Shown one piece after another: positions 25,522-35,545 of a stretch of DNA of 45,123 bases. The translations under genes were made by a program, and so were the position numbers. The notes below the pieces were generated by a model. It saw nothing but the letters and a program-made list of their open reading frames with translations. It searched no databases and was not told the origin of the DNA. The DNA lies in NCBI RefSeq assembly GCF_900107975.1, contig NZ_FNVF01000023.1, forward strand, positions 1 to 45,123. Reading direction: 5' to 3'. How positions within the stretch are numbered: position 1 is the first letter of the stretch; each line of letters opens with the position of its first letter. Origin of the DNA: Paenibacillus sp. UNC499MF. GTDB lineage: Bacteria; Bacillota; Bacilli; Paenibacillales; NBRC-103111.

Positions 25522-26583
25522 TTACTCCGCTTGGGCCGCAGCCGCTTCCGGCTCGGAGTCTACGACGATTTTCACCGCTCCGCCGATAGGAGGCAGGCTT
25601 TTCGTCATGACGCCGTTGTAGAAGCCGATGACTTTCGCGCCTTTAACGAGCGCCTTCTTGTCCGCTTTGGCGCCTTCTTTATCGATCACTTCCGTGGTAT
25701 CGGAAAGACGCAGGACGATTTCGTTCTGGGACTGCTCGGTGAGCCCTTGACCTTTGATGGTCACGCTTTGGCTGCCGTCGTCGCCCGTGCGCACTTCTTC
25801 CACGGTGCCGGACGTTCCGAGCAGTTTCTCGGCATCCGCCGAATAGCCGGATACGGTAATCTTGTATGTAGGCGTTTGAGGCGGCAGACTCATTGTCATG
25901 ACCATGGCGTGCTCCGCTTCGACGATTTGACCGAGCGCAAGCTGATCGAACGTAAGCTTGTCTCCCTTGTCGGTGACAAATACCGTGTCGTCGCCCACGT
26001 TGAGTACGATTCCGGCCGTGCCGAAGCCTTGGATTTGAACGGCTTTATAGCCTTCCGCATTGCGGACGGACGTTACAACGCCTTTAGTCATGACGTTCTC
26101 CTTCTTTTCGTCAAAAGAAATGGAAACGGAGTTGCCTTTTGCCGTTACCGTTCCATGAAGAATCTCGCTCGCAAACGAAGCCGGTACGTAAAGCTTGCTG
26201 TCTACAAGTTCTGGAGCTGTTCCGAGCGGCTTGTACATTTTATTCAGCACATAACGGTCTTCACCGGTTTTTACAACCGTCCAGATACGGTCCTTGGACA
26301 GTTCGACGGAGTAATCCTCCTGGTTCCATTTCAGTTCCATACCGATCGCTTCGGCCAGGGCGCGAAGCGGAATCATCGCCTCCTGGGCACCCGCTTTCAC
26401 GTATCCTTTGGTTTCCAGAACCTGATTGTTAACGGTCACTTGTACGGACTCCGAGACTTCCGCGCTGATCGGGACGATGTTGTCCGCTTTCGTTACGACA
26501 GCCGGCGATGCGTATGCCGCCCCCGTTGTCATGGCCATGGATACGGCCAGAACGGCCAGTCCTTTTTTCATTCCATTGTTCAT
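25522..26583 (-). CDS. Secreted stalk-domain (copper amine oxidase N-terminal-like) protein
   Basis: 353 aa; ATG after AAGGG. Signal peptide (1-25, AYASP). Residues 45-155 are a stalk domain (MIPLRALAEAIGMELKWNQ, KLYVPASFASEIL). Residues 165-345 are beta-rich with two similar halves (KGVVTSVRNAEGYKAVQIQG; TSGTVEEVRTGDDGSQSVTI). Probably an extracellular wall-associated protein; no catalytic motif seen. Confidence 0.8.
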   Translation of the reverse strand: MNNGMKKGLAVLAVSMAMTTGAAYASPAVVTKADNIVPISAEVSESVQVTVNNQVLETKGYVKAGAQEAMIPLRALAEAIGMELKWNQEDYSVELSKDRIWTVVKTGEDRYVLNKMYKPLGTAPELVDSKLYVPASFASEILHGTVTAKGNSVSISFDEKKENVMTKGVVTSVRNAEGYKAVQIQGFGTAGIVLNVGDDTVFVTDKGDKLTFDQLALGQIVEAEHAMVMTMSLPPQTPTYKITVSGYSADAEKLLGTSGTVEEVRTGDDGSQSVTIKGQGLTEQSQNEIVLRLSDTTEVIDKEGAKADKKALVKGAKVIGFYNGVMTKSLPPIGGAVKIVVDSEPEAAAAQAE

Positions 26584-26707
26584 GCTGTTCTTTCCCTTCT
26601 GTATGTGATGAAAGTGACTTACTTATTTTCAGACGTAAATCATGCATAATTGTTGCATAAAGATACAAAGTTATAAGGAATGTCCTGGATATTTAAAGCC
26701 GCAAAAA

Positions 26708-26745
26708 TAAAAAAAGTGCATATGCTCTAGGGGCATACACACTTT
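26708..26745 (-). terminator. Terminator of the 94-aa protein gene
   Basis: AAGTG..TATGC / GCATA..CACTT with a TTTTTTT tail on the minus strand. Confidence 0.8.
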
Positions 26746-26752
26746 ATAGGGC

Positions 26753-27037
26753 TTAATTTCCATGTGCCATGACGGTCAGATCGTCCAGTTCGATCTTGCG
26801 GATCTGGTTGCTCATAAATTCCTTCACGGGATCAAGCACCCGCATCGGATTCGGCACGTCCCTCATGTCCTCCCACTCGCATTCCACGCCTTTGCCTCCC
26901 GCAAAGCCCGCAAACATCTGACAGCCGCTGCAGAAATCGCTTTTCTGCCGGTCGTCCAGCTCCACGACTTTATTTCTCAGGCAGCAGTATACCTCATTAT
27001 GTTCGTTCCGGTAATTTATATGATGAATCGGTGTCAT
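26753..27037 (-). CDS. Conserved Cys-rich small protein
   Basis: 94 aa from ATG 27037, 8 nt after GGAG. Contains a CC pair (EVYCCLRNK), CSGCQMF and ECEW, which could bind a metal, and the conserved-looking ends TPIHHINYRNEH and DVPNPMRVLDPVKEF. I recall similar Bacillales proteins with no known function. Confidence 0.7.
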   Translation of the reverse strand: MTPIHHINYRNEHNEVYCCLRNKVVELDDRQKSDFCSGCQMFAGFAGGKGVECEWEDMRDVPNPMRVLDPVKEFMSNQIRKIELDDLTVMAHGN

Positions 27038-27104
27038 CGTCAACACTCCTTTTGTTCGTATATGAAAACAGCGGAGCCGAAGCCACCGGGAAAATACGCA
27101 ATTA

Positions 27105-27131
27105 GAAAAGACCCGCGCCGCAGCGGGGTCT
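27105..27131 (-). terminator. Terminator of the 151-aa protein gene
   Basis: Minus strand AGACCCCGC-tgcggc-GCGGGTCT followed by TTTCT. Confidence 0.7.
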
Positions 27132-27151
27132 CCTGACCCTTTCTATGAGAG

Positions 27152-27607
27152 CTACTGAATGGGATCGGGAATCAGTCCGGTTTGCTTCAACTCGCTGTTC
27201 GTTTTCATTTTTTTCATTTCGTTGCCCAGCCTGCGGAGATCGTAGGAATCCGTCGCCATATAACCGTTGCTGGCCGTCTCGACGGTATGAGGGCGTTTAT
27301 TCGGCTGGTTCAAATAGTCGGCAAGCTCTTTCATGCGGCAGATAGCCGCTTCCACGACGCGGGAAGGCGGCTGCTCCTCCGTATCGAAACGGGTGTGGCC
27401 CAGGTATACTTCCGTATGCCCGTTCTCCAGAAGCCGGGTCGGTACGGCCAGCGTGTAGATCCGCTGCGTAATGGAATCCGCAAAGGTAGTGACATATAGT
27501 TGGTTCTCATGGGTCCGGGGACGCACGAAACCAAACTCGCTTAACGTCTTGTGAACAAATGAAAAGGGCCTCGTCATCGTTGCCAGCGTCTTACTGAACT
27601 CCTTCAT
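27152..27607 (-). CDS. Conserved hypothetical protein
   Basis: 151 aa from ATG 27607 after AGGAGG; the frame continues to 27769 without a site and overlaps the ABC gene. Soluble, mixed alpha/beta: FGFVRPRTHENQLYVTTFAD, YTLAVPTRLLENG and a Lys-rich C-terminus. No family recognised. It follows the ABC exporter by 91 bp and may be cotranscribed. Confidence 0.65.
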   Translation of the reverse strand: MKEFSKTLATMTRPFSFVHKTLSEFGFVRPRTHENQLYVTTFADSITQRIYTLAVPTRLLENGHTEVYLGHTRFDTEEQPPSRVVEAAICRMKELADYLNQPNKRPHTVETASNGYMATDSYDLRRLGNEMKKMKTNSELKQTGLIPDPIQ

Positions 27608-27698
27608 TGGAAATTCCTCCTTTGAATTCGTTACAGTACGCATCTCCCGCCGTACTCCGAAATATCCGATTGGAACCATCGGTGTTCTTTGTTTAGAT

Positions 27699-29519
<1,821 letters not shown>

Positions 29520-29851
29520 GTGTATGGTTCATCTCCCTGTTTTATTCGTGTGTGCGGTGAAGAAAGTTTACAAAAGCATACAAGCCTGCGGCTGGTTGTC
29601 CGCGGGTTCATCGGGCGGACTCAGGGACGCAGGCTTCGCAACTTAGCGACGCAATTGTATAATGATAGCATATTGAGCGGGCCTCCACCCGCCCGAGACA
29701 AAACCGCTGCGGATTTCCACTGGGGGGTGCCGCCTGGAGGCAGCCGCTCTTGGACGCAGCAGACGCTGCAGCGTTTGGAGCTTGTACAGCCGGTGCGCGG
29801 CGGCGGGGTCTATCATCCGCCGGAAGCGCCCGGAGCGCGCCTGCGGCAGGC
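29520..29851. other. Region between ABC exporter and yyaC
   Basis: No strong gene. It contains an A+T promoter-like spot with TATAAT on the plus strand at about 29659-29664 and a possible 57-codon minus ORF (29643-29816). The long plus frame 28557-29855 is antisense to the ABC gene and is rejected. Confidence 0.5.
29643..29816 (-). CDS. Possible 57-aa ORF, N-terminus like a lytic transglycosylase leader
   Basis: Begins MIDPAAAHRLYKLQTLQRLL, which recalls the start of Bacillales lytic transglycosylases, then becomes Arg/Pro-rich and stops. The ribosome-binding site is poor. It may be a truncated remnant or chance. Confidence 0.2.
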   Translation of the reverse strand: MIDPAAAHRLYKLQTLQRLLRPRAAASRRHPPVEIRSGFVSGGWRPAQYAIIIQLRR

Positions 29852-30442
29852 TTAGGCCCGGATCGGCGGCGGGAACGCCGCTTGGACGGCGCCGGCGATT
29901 TCCCGGGCCATGCCCATGACCCGGTTCAGCGAGGTCGTCTGAAGCACGGCGTACTGCCGGGGGCCGTCGGCGTTCACGATGGCGGCGACGGTGTAGTCGC
30001 CGACGAGCGGAAGGTTCTTGCCGAGCGACTTGCCCGGAAAAATCGGCCGGTTCGACACCTGGTACAGCCCGACGGAAGACGGCTGTCCCAGACACGCGTC
30101 GATGCCGATGACCGCGGCTCCCGCCGGGATCTCCGCCAGGCGCTGCACGAGATTGCTCGCATCGCAGGGATGCTCCAGGGTGCCGATGACGCTGTAGCCG
30201 GCTTCGTCCAGCATGGAACCGACGAGCGGGCCGAGGGCGTCTCCCGTCGAGCGGTCGGTGCCAATGCATACGAACACGCACGGAAGCCCCGCGCCCGCTT
30301 CTTCCCGGATTTCCGAGAAGAAGGCGGGAAGCTGTCTTCCGGATACTTTTTTCCAGTAGCCGTCTTTGGAGGCTTTGGAGGCTTTGGAGGCCGATGGTTT
30401 GGCGAGGCTTGCGGCTTCCGCGTCGTTCCGGAAATTATCCAT
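29852..30442 (-). CDS. yyaC: YyaC-like putative spore protease-related protein
   Basis: 196 aa; ATG after AAAGGAGG. Central region VCIGTDRSTGDALGPLVGS, then LEHPCDASNLVQRL, VIGIDACLGQ and VGDYTVAAIVN match YyaC of Bacillus, a sporulation protein related to the GPR spore-protein protease fold. The N-terminus has an Ala/Ser/Lys tract encoded by three copies of a 9-bp repeat. Confidence 0.85.
   Translation of the reverse strand: MDNFRNDAEAASLAKPSASKASKASKDGYWKKVSGRQLPAFFSEIREEAGAGLPCVFVCIGTDRSTGDALGPLVGSMLDEAGYSVIGTLEHPCDASNLVQRLAEIPAGAAVIGIDACLGQPSSVGLYQVSNRPIFPGKSLGKNLPLVGDYTVAAIVNADGPRQYAVLQTTSLNRVMGMAREIAGAVQAAFPPPIRA
30365..30391 (-). repeat. Three 9-bp tandem repeats inside yyaC
   Basis: TTTGGAGGC occurs three times head to tail, giving ASK-type repeats near residue 20. 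In frame, so copy-number change would alter length without frameshift. Confidence 0.9.
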
Positions 30443-30948
30443 GCGAGGGCCTCCTTTCTCAGGTTACGTTGTTTGGGCAAATTGTCAGGAACAGCTGTAT
30501 GTGTCACGGTCGTGACGTATCGTCGGGAGTACTGTAAGAACACATCGGCAAGGGCACTGTAAAAGCACTCCGTTATGTGGTGCCATGGCCTGCCGTTATC
30601 ATGTACTCTGCAATTACACGGTAGCGTATGCGCCGATATCTTTTGATACAGCGAACTACCTGTTACGGGTTACGACTACCTGCCAGAAAAAAACAGTCAG
30701 AAAGGCAAATTGTTTTCCTGCTGCGCTTCCTGCATGTCACGGGCTGGTTTCTGAACTTTTATTCCTCACCGCGCGAAGCTCCCGGCAAGCGCTGCGCGGC
30801 GTCTCATGACGGTGGTCAACCAAAAAAGGAAGAGCCTTTTTTATACAAGGCCGGATGTGCGGACAGCCTATCACCTGAATTTCCGCCGCAAGCTCCGGCC
30901 GCTCTTTTATCCCTAGTTCCCTATTATTGTTCCACAAGGAGGCTGCTC
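30443..30948. other. 500-bp divergent intergenic region
   Basis: No supported gene (the plus frame from 30628 lacks a ribosome-binding site until 30949). It holds a perfect palindrome GTCACG-GT-CGTGAC (30503-30516) and an AAAAAAGG-aagag-CCTTTTTT hairpin (about 30821-30841). Confidence 0.6.
30503..30516. promoter_or_regulatory. Palindrome GTCACG-GT-CGTGAC
   Basis: Perfect 6-2-6 palindrome about 60 bp upstream of the yyaC start, between yyaC and the GT2 gene. Operator-like but not assigned. Confidence 0.4.
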
Positions 30949-32121
30949 ATGTCCATAGCCGGAATATTCGCTCTGGTTATTCTGCTCTACTGGCTGGCCA
31001 TGCTGGCGGATCACCTGCGGAGCGCAAAGCTGTTCCGCGAACTGCCCCCTTCCGGTCCGCTCCCGGAACCCCCTCCTCTCGTCTCGGTTATTATCGCGGC
31101 CAAAGAGGAAGAAACGACGATCCGCGATACCGTGCGGCATCTGCTTGCGCAAACGTATCCCCGGCTGGAGCTGGTCGTCGTGAACGACCGCTCGGAGGAC
31201 GGGACCGGACGCACGCTGGACGAGCTCAAACGCTGGTCCGAAGAGCGCGGGGATGTCCGCATTCCCATGCGGGTGATCCACGTGACCCGTCTGCCGGGCG
31301 GATGGCTCGGCAAAAACCACGCCCTGTACCAGGGCTACCGTCAGGCCCGCGGTCAGTGGCTGCTCTTTACGGACGCCGACATCCGCTTTCACCCGGATAC
31401 GGTCCGGGAAGCGGTAGGCTTTGCGCTGAGCGAGCATGCGGACCATCTGACGCTTACGCCCCGCATGACGGCGCCCACCTTCTGGCTGCGCAGCTTCATC
31501 CGCCACTTCCTGTTCTCGCTGAGCCTGTTCATCCGCCCGTGGCGCGCGAATCTGGACGGAAATCATAGGGGCGGCATGGGCATCGGAGCGTTCAATCTCA
31601 TTCACCGGCGGGCCTATGAAGCGATCGGGACACACGAAGCGATCGCCCTCCGGCCGGACGACGATCTCCAGCTCGGCGCGCGGGTGAAGCTGGCCGGCCT
31701 CCGCCAGCGGCTGGCATCGGGGCGCAGCAGGCTGCAGGTCGAATGGTATCCGAGCATGAGAGCGGCAATCCGGGGACTGGAGAAAAACTTGTTCTCCGGT
31801 TTCGGCTACAAGGTTTCTTTGGCCGCCGCCGCAGGAGCCGGCCAGCTCCTGCTGTTTACGTTTCCCTGGCTCGGCATGCTGCTCTACGGCGACTGGCGCA
31901 GTCTCGTACATCTGGCCAGCGTACTGATCATGGCGGCTCTTTACCGGAGGCAGATCCGGATGATGGCAGGTTCACCGGGCCTCGATATCCTCGCGATTCC
32001 GGCGAGTGCGACTCTGCTCGTCTACGTGCTTGTCCGGTCCGTAGGACTGGCGCTCAAGCAGGGCGGTGTCTACTGGCGCGGAACGTTTTATTCCTTGACC
32101 GACCTTAAAAAAATGAAATAA
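30949..32121 (+). CDS. Membrane glycosyltransferase family 2
   Basis: 390 aa from ATG 30949 after AGGAGG; the frame is open from 30628 but has no other site. N-terminal helix (about 3-20), then GT2 catalytic domain: VSVIIAAKEEE, VVNDRSEDGT, FTDADIRFH (DxD-like) and RPDDDLQLGARV. Three more hydrophobic helices lie near the C-terminus, and the end YWRGTFYSLTDLKK resembles lipid-type GT2 enzymes acting on carotenoid or hopanoid carriers (CrtQ/HpnB-like). Substrate unproven. Monocistronic. Confidence 0.85.
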   Translation: MSIAGIFALVILLYWLAMLADHLRSAKLFRELPPSGPLPEPPPLVSVIIAAKEEETTIRDTVRHLLAQTYPRLELVVVNDRSEDGTGRTLDELKRWSEERGDVRIPMRVIHVTRLPGGWLGKNHALYQGYRQARGQWLLFTDADIRFHPDTVREAVGFALSEHADHLTLTPRMTAPTFWLRSFIRHFLFSLSLFIRPWRANLDGNHRGGMGIGAFNLIHRRAYEAIGTHEAIALRPDDDLQLGARVKLAGLRQRLASGRSRLQVEWYPSMRAAIRGLEKNLFSGFGYKVSLAAAAGAGQLLLFTFPWLGMLLYGDWRSLVHLASVLIMAALYRRQIRMMAGSPGLDILAIPASATLLVYVLVRSVGLALKQGGVYWRGTFYSLTDLKKMK

Positions 32122-32145
32122 AGATCATTTGTGAAAGAAACCATT

Positions 32146-32186
32146 ACAGAATGTTTACAACTGAAGCATTCTGTTTATTGTATAAT
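32146..32186 (+). promoter_or_regulatory. Promoter and inverted repeat of the 31-aa peptide gene
   Basis: TATAAT at 32181-32186; a perfect inverted repeat ACAGAATG (32146-32153) / CATTCTGT (32167-32174) covers the -35 area. No good -35 is seen at 17 nt, so an activator or another sigma factor may be needed. Confidence 0.5.
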
Positions 32187-32219
32187 GAAGAGGAATAAAT
32201 AAGAGGAGGAGAGTCTTCC

Positions 32220-32315
32220 ATGTCCACTGTGCCGACAAGAATGTACAAGTACGCCTTTGGCGCGCTGCTCCTTACGGTCAGTCTGCTTACGGCTTACACA
32301 AACATCCAGCCGTAA
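32220..32315 (+). CDS. 31-residue hydrophobic membrane peptide
   Basis: ATG at 32220 after AGAGGAGGAG, an excellent ribosome-binding site. The product begins MSTVPTRMYKY, continues as a hydrophobic stretch AFGALLLTVSLLTA and ends YTNIQP. One membrane segment with a basic N-terminus. The gene has its own promoter-like element and a terminator 90 bp downstream, so it looks like a true small gene. Not recognised; it could be a small membrane regulator, sporulation peptide or toxin-like peptide, none of which is supported by homology here. Confidence 0.65.
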   Translation: MSTVPTRMYKYAFGALLLTVSLLTAYTNIQP

Positions 32316-32804
32316 TAGGAAAAGCGGGATAAAGACGACGATTCGGTCTTCCTGCAACAGCTGTCCGGCTTAACCCGAGTTCGTACCCCCATGATCGAAT
32401 ATGCAAAAAAGGCTGCCTCACTTAAAGTGGGACAGCCTTTTTTGCCTGCACGTATGGCGGGCGGGTTAACAGAAACCCGCCTTCTTCGCGCGGGGCTCAA
32501 AATATTTCATGTCCGGCCAGGCAAGGCCCGGTCCGGAAGCGGCATGGCACGACTGAACCTTAGGCTCAGCATGCGCAAGGCACGATAGACTGTTAAGCTT
32601 CGGAACCCCACTCGATCCCCTGAGGACCGGCAGCCGGGCCGGCAAACAGACCGGCTTCTCCCGTGAAGGAAAACCGGCCTGCCCGTAAAACCGTTTCGAA
32701 ACCGCAGAAAAGCGGAGCGGCTCCGCTGCCGGGTGGCAGACGGTTATTTTAAATAATCGGTCCCCGTCTTTTCCGCATCTTTCCCGTCTAACAGAGCCTG
32801 TCTG
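32316..32804. other. 490-bp region with several hairpins
   Basis: No gene seen. It contains a terminator (32405-32443), GGCGGGTT-aacaga-AACCCGCC (32460-32481), AGCGGAG-cgg-CTCCGCT (about 32711-32727) and a nested hairpin AGACGG/CCGTCT with inner TTATTT/AAATAA (32738-32769) followed by TT. A small RNA on the plus strand is possible. Confidence 0.45.
32405..32443 (+). terminator. Terminator downstream of the 31-aa gene
   Basis: AAAAAAGGCTG..CTCAC-ttaaa-GTGGGACAGCC then TTTTTT. Confidence 0.85.
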
Positions 32805-33494
32805 CTAACAACGCGCCAGTATATCGCGAATCTCCCGGATTTTATCGGCGGCGATATCGTCTTCCACGCCTTTAGGTCCGCGGACGGCACCGCCGAAGTG
32901 GACTTCCGTCACGCCTGTATCTTTTACGAAAGATTCGAGGGATTCCGCATTAAGTCCGCTGCCTGCCAAGATCGTGATGTGAGAATCGCGGCTCAGCTCC
33001 ACCAGTTCTTTCATCCGGTCCACGGCATCCAGCGCGCTCGGTTTACCGCCCGATGTCAGGATGCGGGTAATCTGCTTGTAACCGGAGAGCAGCCGGAAGG
33101 CCGCAATCTGATCCGGCACGGCGTCGAACGCCCGGTGGAAGACCACTTCCATCCCGCCGGCTTCCTCCAGCAGCGCTTCGAGCACCTGAACGTCGACCTC
33201 GTTCTGCGGCGTAAGCGTGCCGATCACGATACCGGCGGCCCCGGCTTCACGGATAAGACGGATATCCCTGCGCATCGCGCGCACATCGTCCTCATCGTAA
33301 ACAAACGATTTGCTGTGAGGCCGCACCATGACGGCGGAAGGAATTTTGACGTTCCGCACCGTGCCCTCGATAAGGCCCGCGCTCGGGGTCAGCCCGCCCT
33401 CCTTCATGCCGGTCACCAGTTCCAGCCTGTCCGCTCCGGCTTTCTCGGCCGCAATTGCGTCGCCGACTGTCGTTGCGATCACTTCCAATAGCAT
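32805..33494 (-). CDS. cutC: CutC family copper homeostasis/TIM-barrel protein
   Basis: 229 aa; ATG after AGGAGGAG. CutC markers: LLEVIATTVGDAIAAEKAGA, RLELVTGMKEGGLTPS, VMVRPHSKSFVY, HRAFD and ILTSGGKPSALDA. The TIM-barrel family is linked to copper tolerance in some bacteria, though its enzymatic role is unclear. Length normal. Monocistronic leftward. Confidence 0.93.
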   Translation of the reverse strand: MLLEVIATTVGDAIAAEKAGADRLELVTGMKEGGLTPSAGLIEGTVRNVKIPSAVMVRPHSKSFVYDEDDVRAMRRDIRLIREAGAAGIVIGTLTPQNEVDVQVLEALLEEAGGMEVVFHRAFDAVPDQIAAFRLLSGYKQITRILTSGGKPSALDAVDRMKELVELSRDSHITILAGSGLNAESLESFVKDTGVTEVHFGGAVRGPKGVEDDIAADKIREIRDILARC

Positions 33495-33596
33495 ACAATC
33501 TCCTCCTGATCCGTTCTTATTTTCAGGCGCAATAACGCCGGTCGACTCTTATTTTAGCACGGGAACGGGCGGGATTCTTCTTTTTATCCAAAAAAT

Positions 33597-34142
33597 TCAA
33601 TCTTCTGCCCACTCACTCCGTAGGATGGAATAAAGAGCCATATCGCGCTTCCCGCTTTCTTTTATCTCCCATTCCCTCATCACACCTTCGAGAGTAAACC
33701 CGAGCCGCTCCGGAATAGCCCGGCTTGCCGCGTTCTCGACATCCGCCATAATGACGATGCGGTTGAGGTTCATTCCGGACCACCCGTAACCGATGAACGC
33801 CCGGCACGCGCGGGTCATAATTCCCTGTCCCTGATGGGCCTGCCCGAGCCAATACCCGATTTCGGCCCTTCCGTGAGCGGGAACGATCGCATGATAATCG
33901 ATCACTCCGGCCAGTTCTCCCCGGACCATGATGGCGGCGGCCAGCGTTTTGCCTTCCGCGAACGCCTGCAGCGTAGACCGGATAAAGGCGGCGGAATCTC
34001 CGGCTACTTTCGTATCGTTCGCCCAGAACAGCCACTGTCCCAGCTGCTCCCGGTTCTCGTCCGTCAGGCGGAACAAGGCTTCCGCATGTTTAAGCTCCAA
34101 TAATTCCAGGCTGATTTCTTCGTCGGCCAGGCATATTCTCAT
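33597..34142 (-). CDS. RimJ/RimL-type GNAT acetyltransferase
   Basis: 181 aa; ATG after GGGGGCG. Begins LADEEISLELLELKHAEALF; acetyl-CoA motif GYWLGQAHQGQGIMTRACRA; then VENAASRAIPERLGFTLEG. Similar to B. subtilis YdaF, a putative ribosomal-protein N-acetyltransferase. Just downstream of cwlJ on the same strand (112 bp). Confidence 0.87.
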   Translation of the reverse strand: MRICLADEEISLELLELKHAEALFRLTDENREQLGQWLFWANDTKVAGDSAAFIRSTLQAFAEGKTLAAAIMVRGELAGVIDYHAIVPAHGRAEIGYWLGQAHQGQGIMTRACRAFIGYGWSGMNLNRIVIMADVENAASRAIPERLGFTLEGVMREWEIKESGKRDMALYSILRSEWAED

Positions 34143-34200
34143 CTCGGCGCCCCCTACAAATTTTTATCTACTTTAGGGGCTGACCATCTTCTTGTCAAGC

Positions 34201-34239
34201 AAAAAAGGAAGGATGCCCACTTGGCGCTTCCCTCCTTTA
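34201..34239 (-). terminator. Terminator of cwlJ
   Basis: Minus strand AAGGAGGGAA../..TCCTTCC stem ending TTTTTTG. Confidence 0.75.
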
Positions 34240-34253
34240 TGAAAACGATGCCG

Positions 34254-34682
34254 CTAAAATTTGTATACGGCCGGGCAATCTTCGCTCGTCGGCGAGAAAA
34301 AACAGTGATTCTTAAAACGGCCCGAATTCTGCTGGTCATACCAGGTTGCCGGGCAGCCGCCCTGGGGACGGAAAAACCACAAGGAATTGCTCGCTGGATG
34401 AGTGCGTTCCCCGTTGACGGCCCGCTGTGCCAGCCGGATATCCCTGTCCCTGGCCCTTTGGTAAAAATAGCTTTTGACGGTGGCTTCAAACCCTCCGGGT
34501 TTTTGATAGACCATCTGCTGCAGATTGCGGATGTTTTTGAAGTCCAGGCAGTTGGCGAGAACGCGGTTAACCCCCACATTGCCGACCATAAGCATGCCCA
34601 GTTCACCCTCTCCTTCGGCTTCCGCGCGCATTAAACGGGCGAGCAGTCTGGTCTGTTCGGAAGTGGTCTTAATAACTGCCAT
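34254..34682 (-). CDS. cwlJ: Spore cell-wall hydrolase CwlJ
   Basis: 142 aa. Close to B. subtilis CwlJ as I recall it: MARLMRAEAEGEG-type region (ARLMRAEAEGEGELGMLMVG) with the catalytic Glu, VNRVLANCLDFKN, YFYQRARDRD, SLWFFRPQGGCPATWY and FFSPTSEDC. The hydrolase degrades spore cortex peptidoglycan during germination; it has no signal peptide, as is usual for CwlJ. Confidence 0.92.
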   Translation of the reverse strand: MAVIKTTSEQTRLLARLMRAEAEGEGELGMLMVGNVGVNRVLANCLDFKNIRNLQQMVYQKPGGFEATVKSYFYQRARDRDIRLAQRAVNGERTHPASNSLWFFRPQGGCPATWYDQQNSGRFKNHCFFSPTSEDCPAVYKF

Positions 34683-34858
34683 AAGCCGCTCTTCACCCTC
34701 TCCTTAGCTTTCCTGCTCTATTGTATGGGAAAAGTGCTTTCCGGATCCTTTCCGCTCCCGGGAGAGGCAGTGCCCAAAAACAGCCGGATGCCCACGCCCG
34801 GAAGGGCGTCCGCACATATGCTGGAGGGAAGAGTACGGAAAACGGAGGGATGCTCGCT

Positions 34859-35278
34859 ATGTATAAAGAGGATTTTTATTGTTTGTGCAAATCGTATATG
34901 AACCGCCACGTCCGGGTGCAGACCAAATCGGGCCGCACTTATGACGGAGTGATCATCGGAGTGGACCCGAACTATGTCCGGCTTAAAGTGTCCGGCGTCC
35001 AAGGCCAAGGCCAAAGCCCTGGGCAAGGTTACGCGCCTTACCCGGAATACGGGCAGGGGTATATCTCCGGCCATGTCAACGGATACGGAAAGACCCGGCC
35101 GAGCGGCCAGACGCCGGAGCAAACCGAAGAAAGAAGCTACTTCTACCCCCCGAGGCCTCCTTTTCCTGGATACCCGGGATTACCCGGGCACCCTCCGGGG
35201 TATCCCGGCTCCGGAGCCAACGACGCGATCCTGACGCTGGCTCTGTTCGATCTGCTGACCCTTGTTCTTCTGATGTAG
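34859..35278 (+). CDS. Small protein with Sm-like N-terminus and Gly/Pro linker
   Basis: 139 aa from ATG 34859 after GGAGGG (an ATG three codons earlier is too close to that site). Residues 1-45 contain HVRVQTKSGRTYDGVIIGVD, like a short Sm/KOW beta domain; residues 50-120 are Gly/Gln/Pro/Tyr-rich; the last 20 (AILTLALFDLLTLVLLM) are hydrophobic. Likely a spore-surface or membrane-associated protein of Paenibacillus. No firm family. Confidence 0.65.
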   Translation: MYKEDFYCLCKSYMNRHVRVQTKSGRTYDGVIIGVDPNYVRLKVSGVQGQGQSPGQGYAPYPEYGQGYISGHVNGYGKTRPSGQTPEQTEERSYFYPPRPPFPGYPGLPGHPPGYPGSGANDAILTLALFDLLTLVLLM

Positions 35279-35328
35279 AACAAGCGGGACGGCCGCGGCT
35301 GCGGAGAGAGGAGTCCACTCCGCGGCCT

Positions 35329-35356
35329 GCCGCGCGCGGGAAGCCGCGCGCGGGAA
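35329..35356. repeat. Two 14-bp tandem copies
   Basis: GCCGCGCGCGGGAA occurs twice in a row (35329-35342, 35343-35356), followed by a partial third GCCGC. Highly GC, in the region after the Sm-like gene. Confidence 0.85.
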
Positions 35357-35367
35357 GCCGCCTGCAG

Positions 35368-35429
35368 AAAAGCACCGCCTCCGGAAACGGTCCGCTTATG
35401 CGGCCGCTCCCGTGGCGGTGCTTTGTTAT
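35368..35429 (+). terminator. Long terminator-like hairpin
   Basis: AGCACCGCC (35371-35379) pairs with GGCGGTGCT (35414-35422), then TTGTTAT. A second, 11-bp stem GAGGCCGTAAG/CTTACGGCCTC lies at 35455-35487. Confidence 0.6.
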
Positions 35430-35545
35430 CTCCGGCGACTTTCCGCGGGGATTCGAGGCCGTAAGGACGAACTCCCCTTACGGCCTCAAGCTTTAAGCGG
35501 GCTTCGGGGCCCCCGCTCCGTGCGCGATTCACAAGCCCGCTTCTC

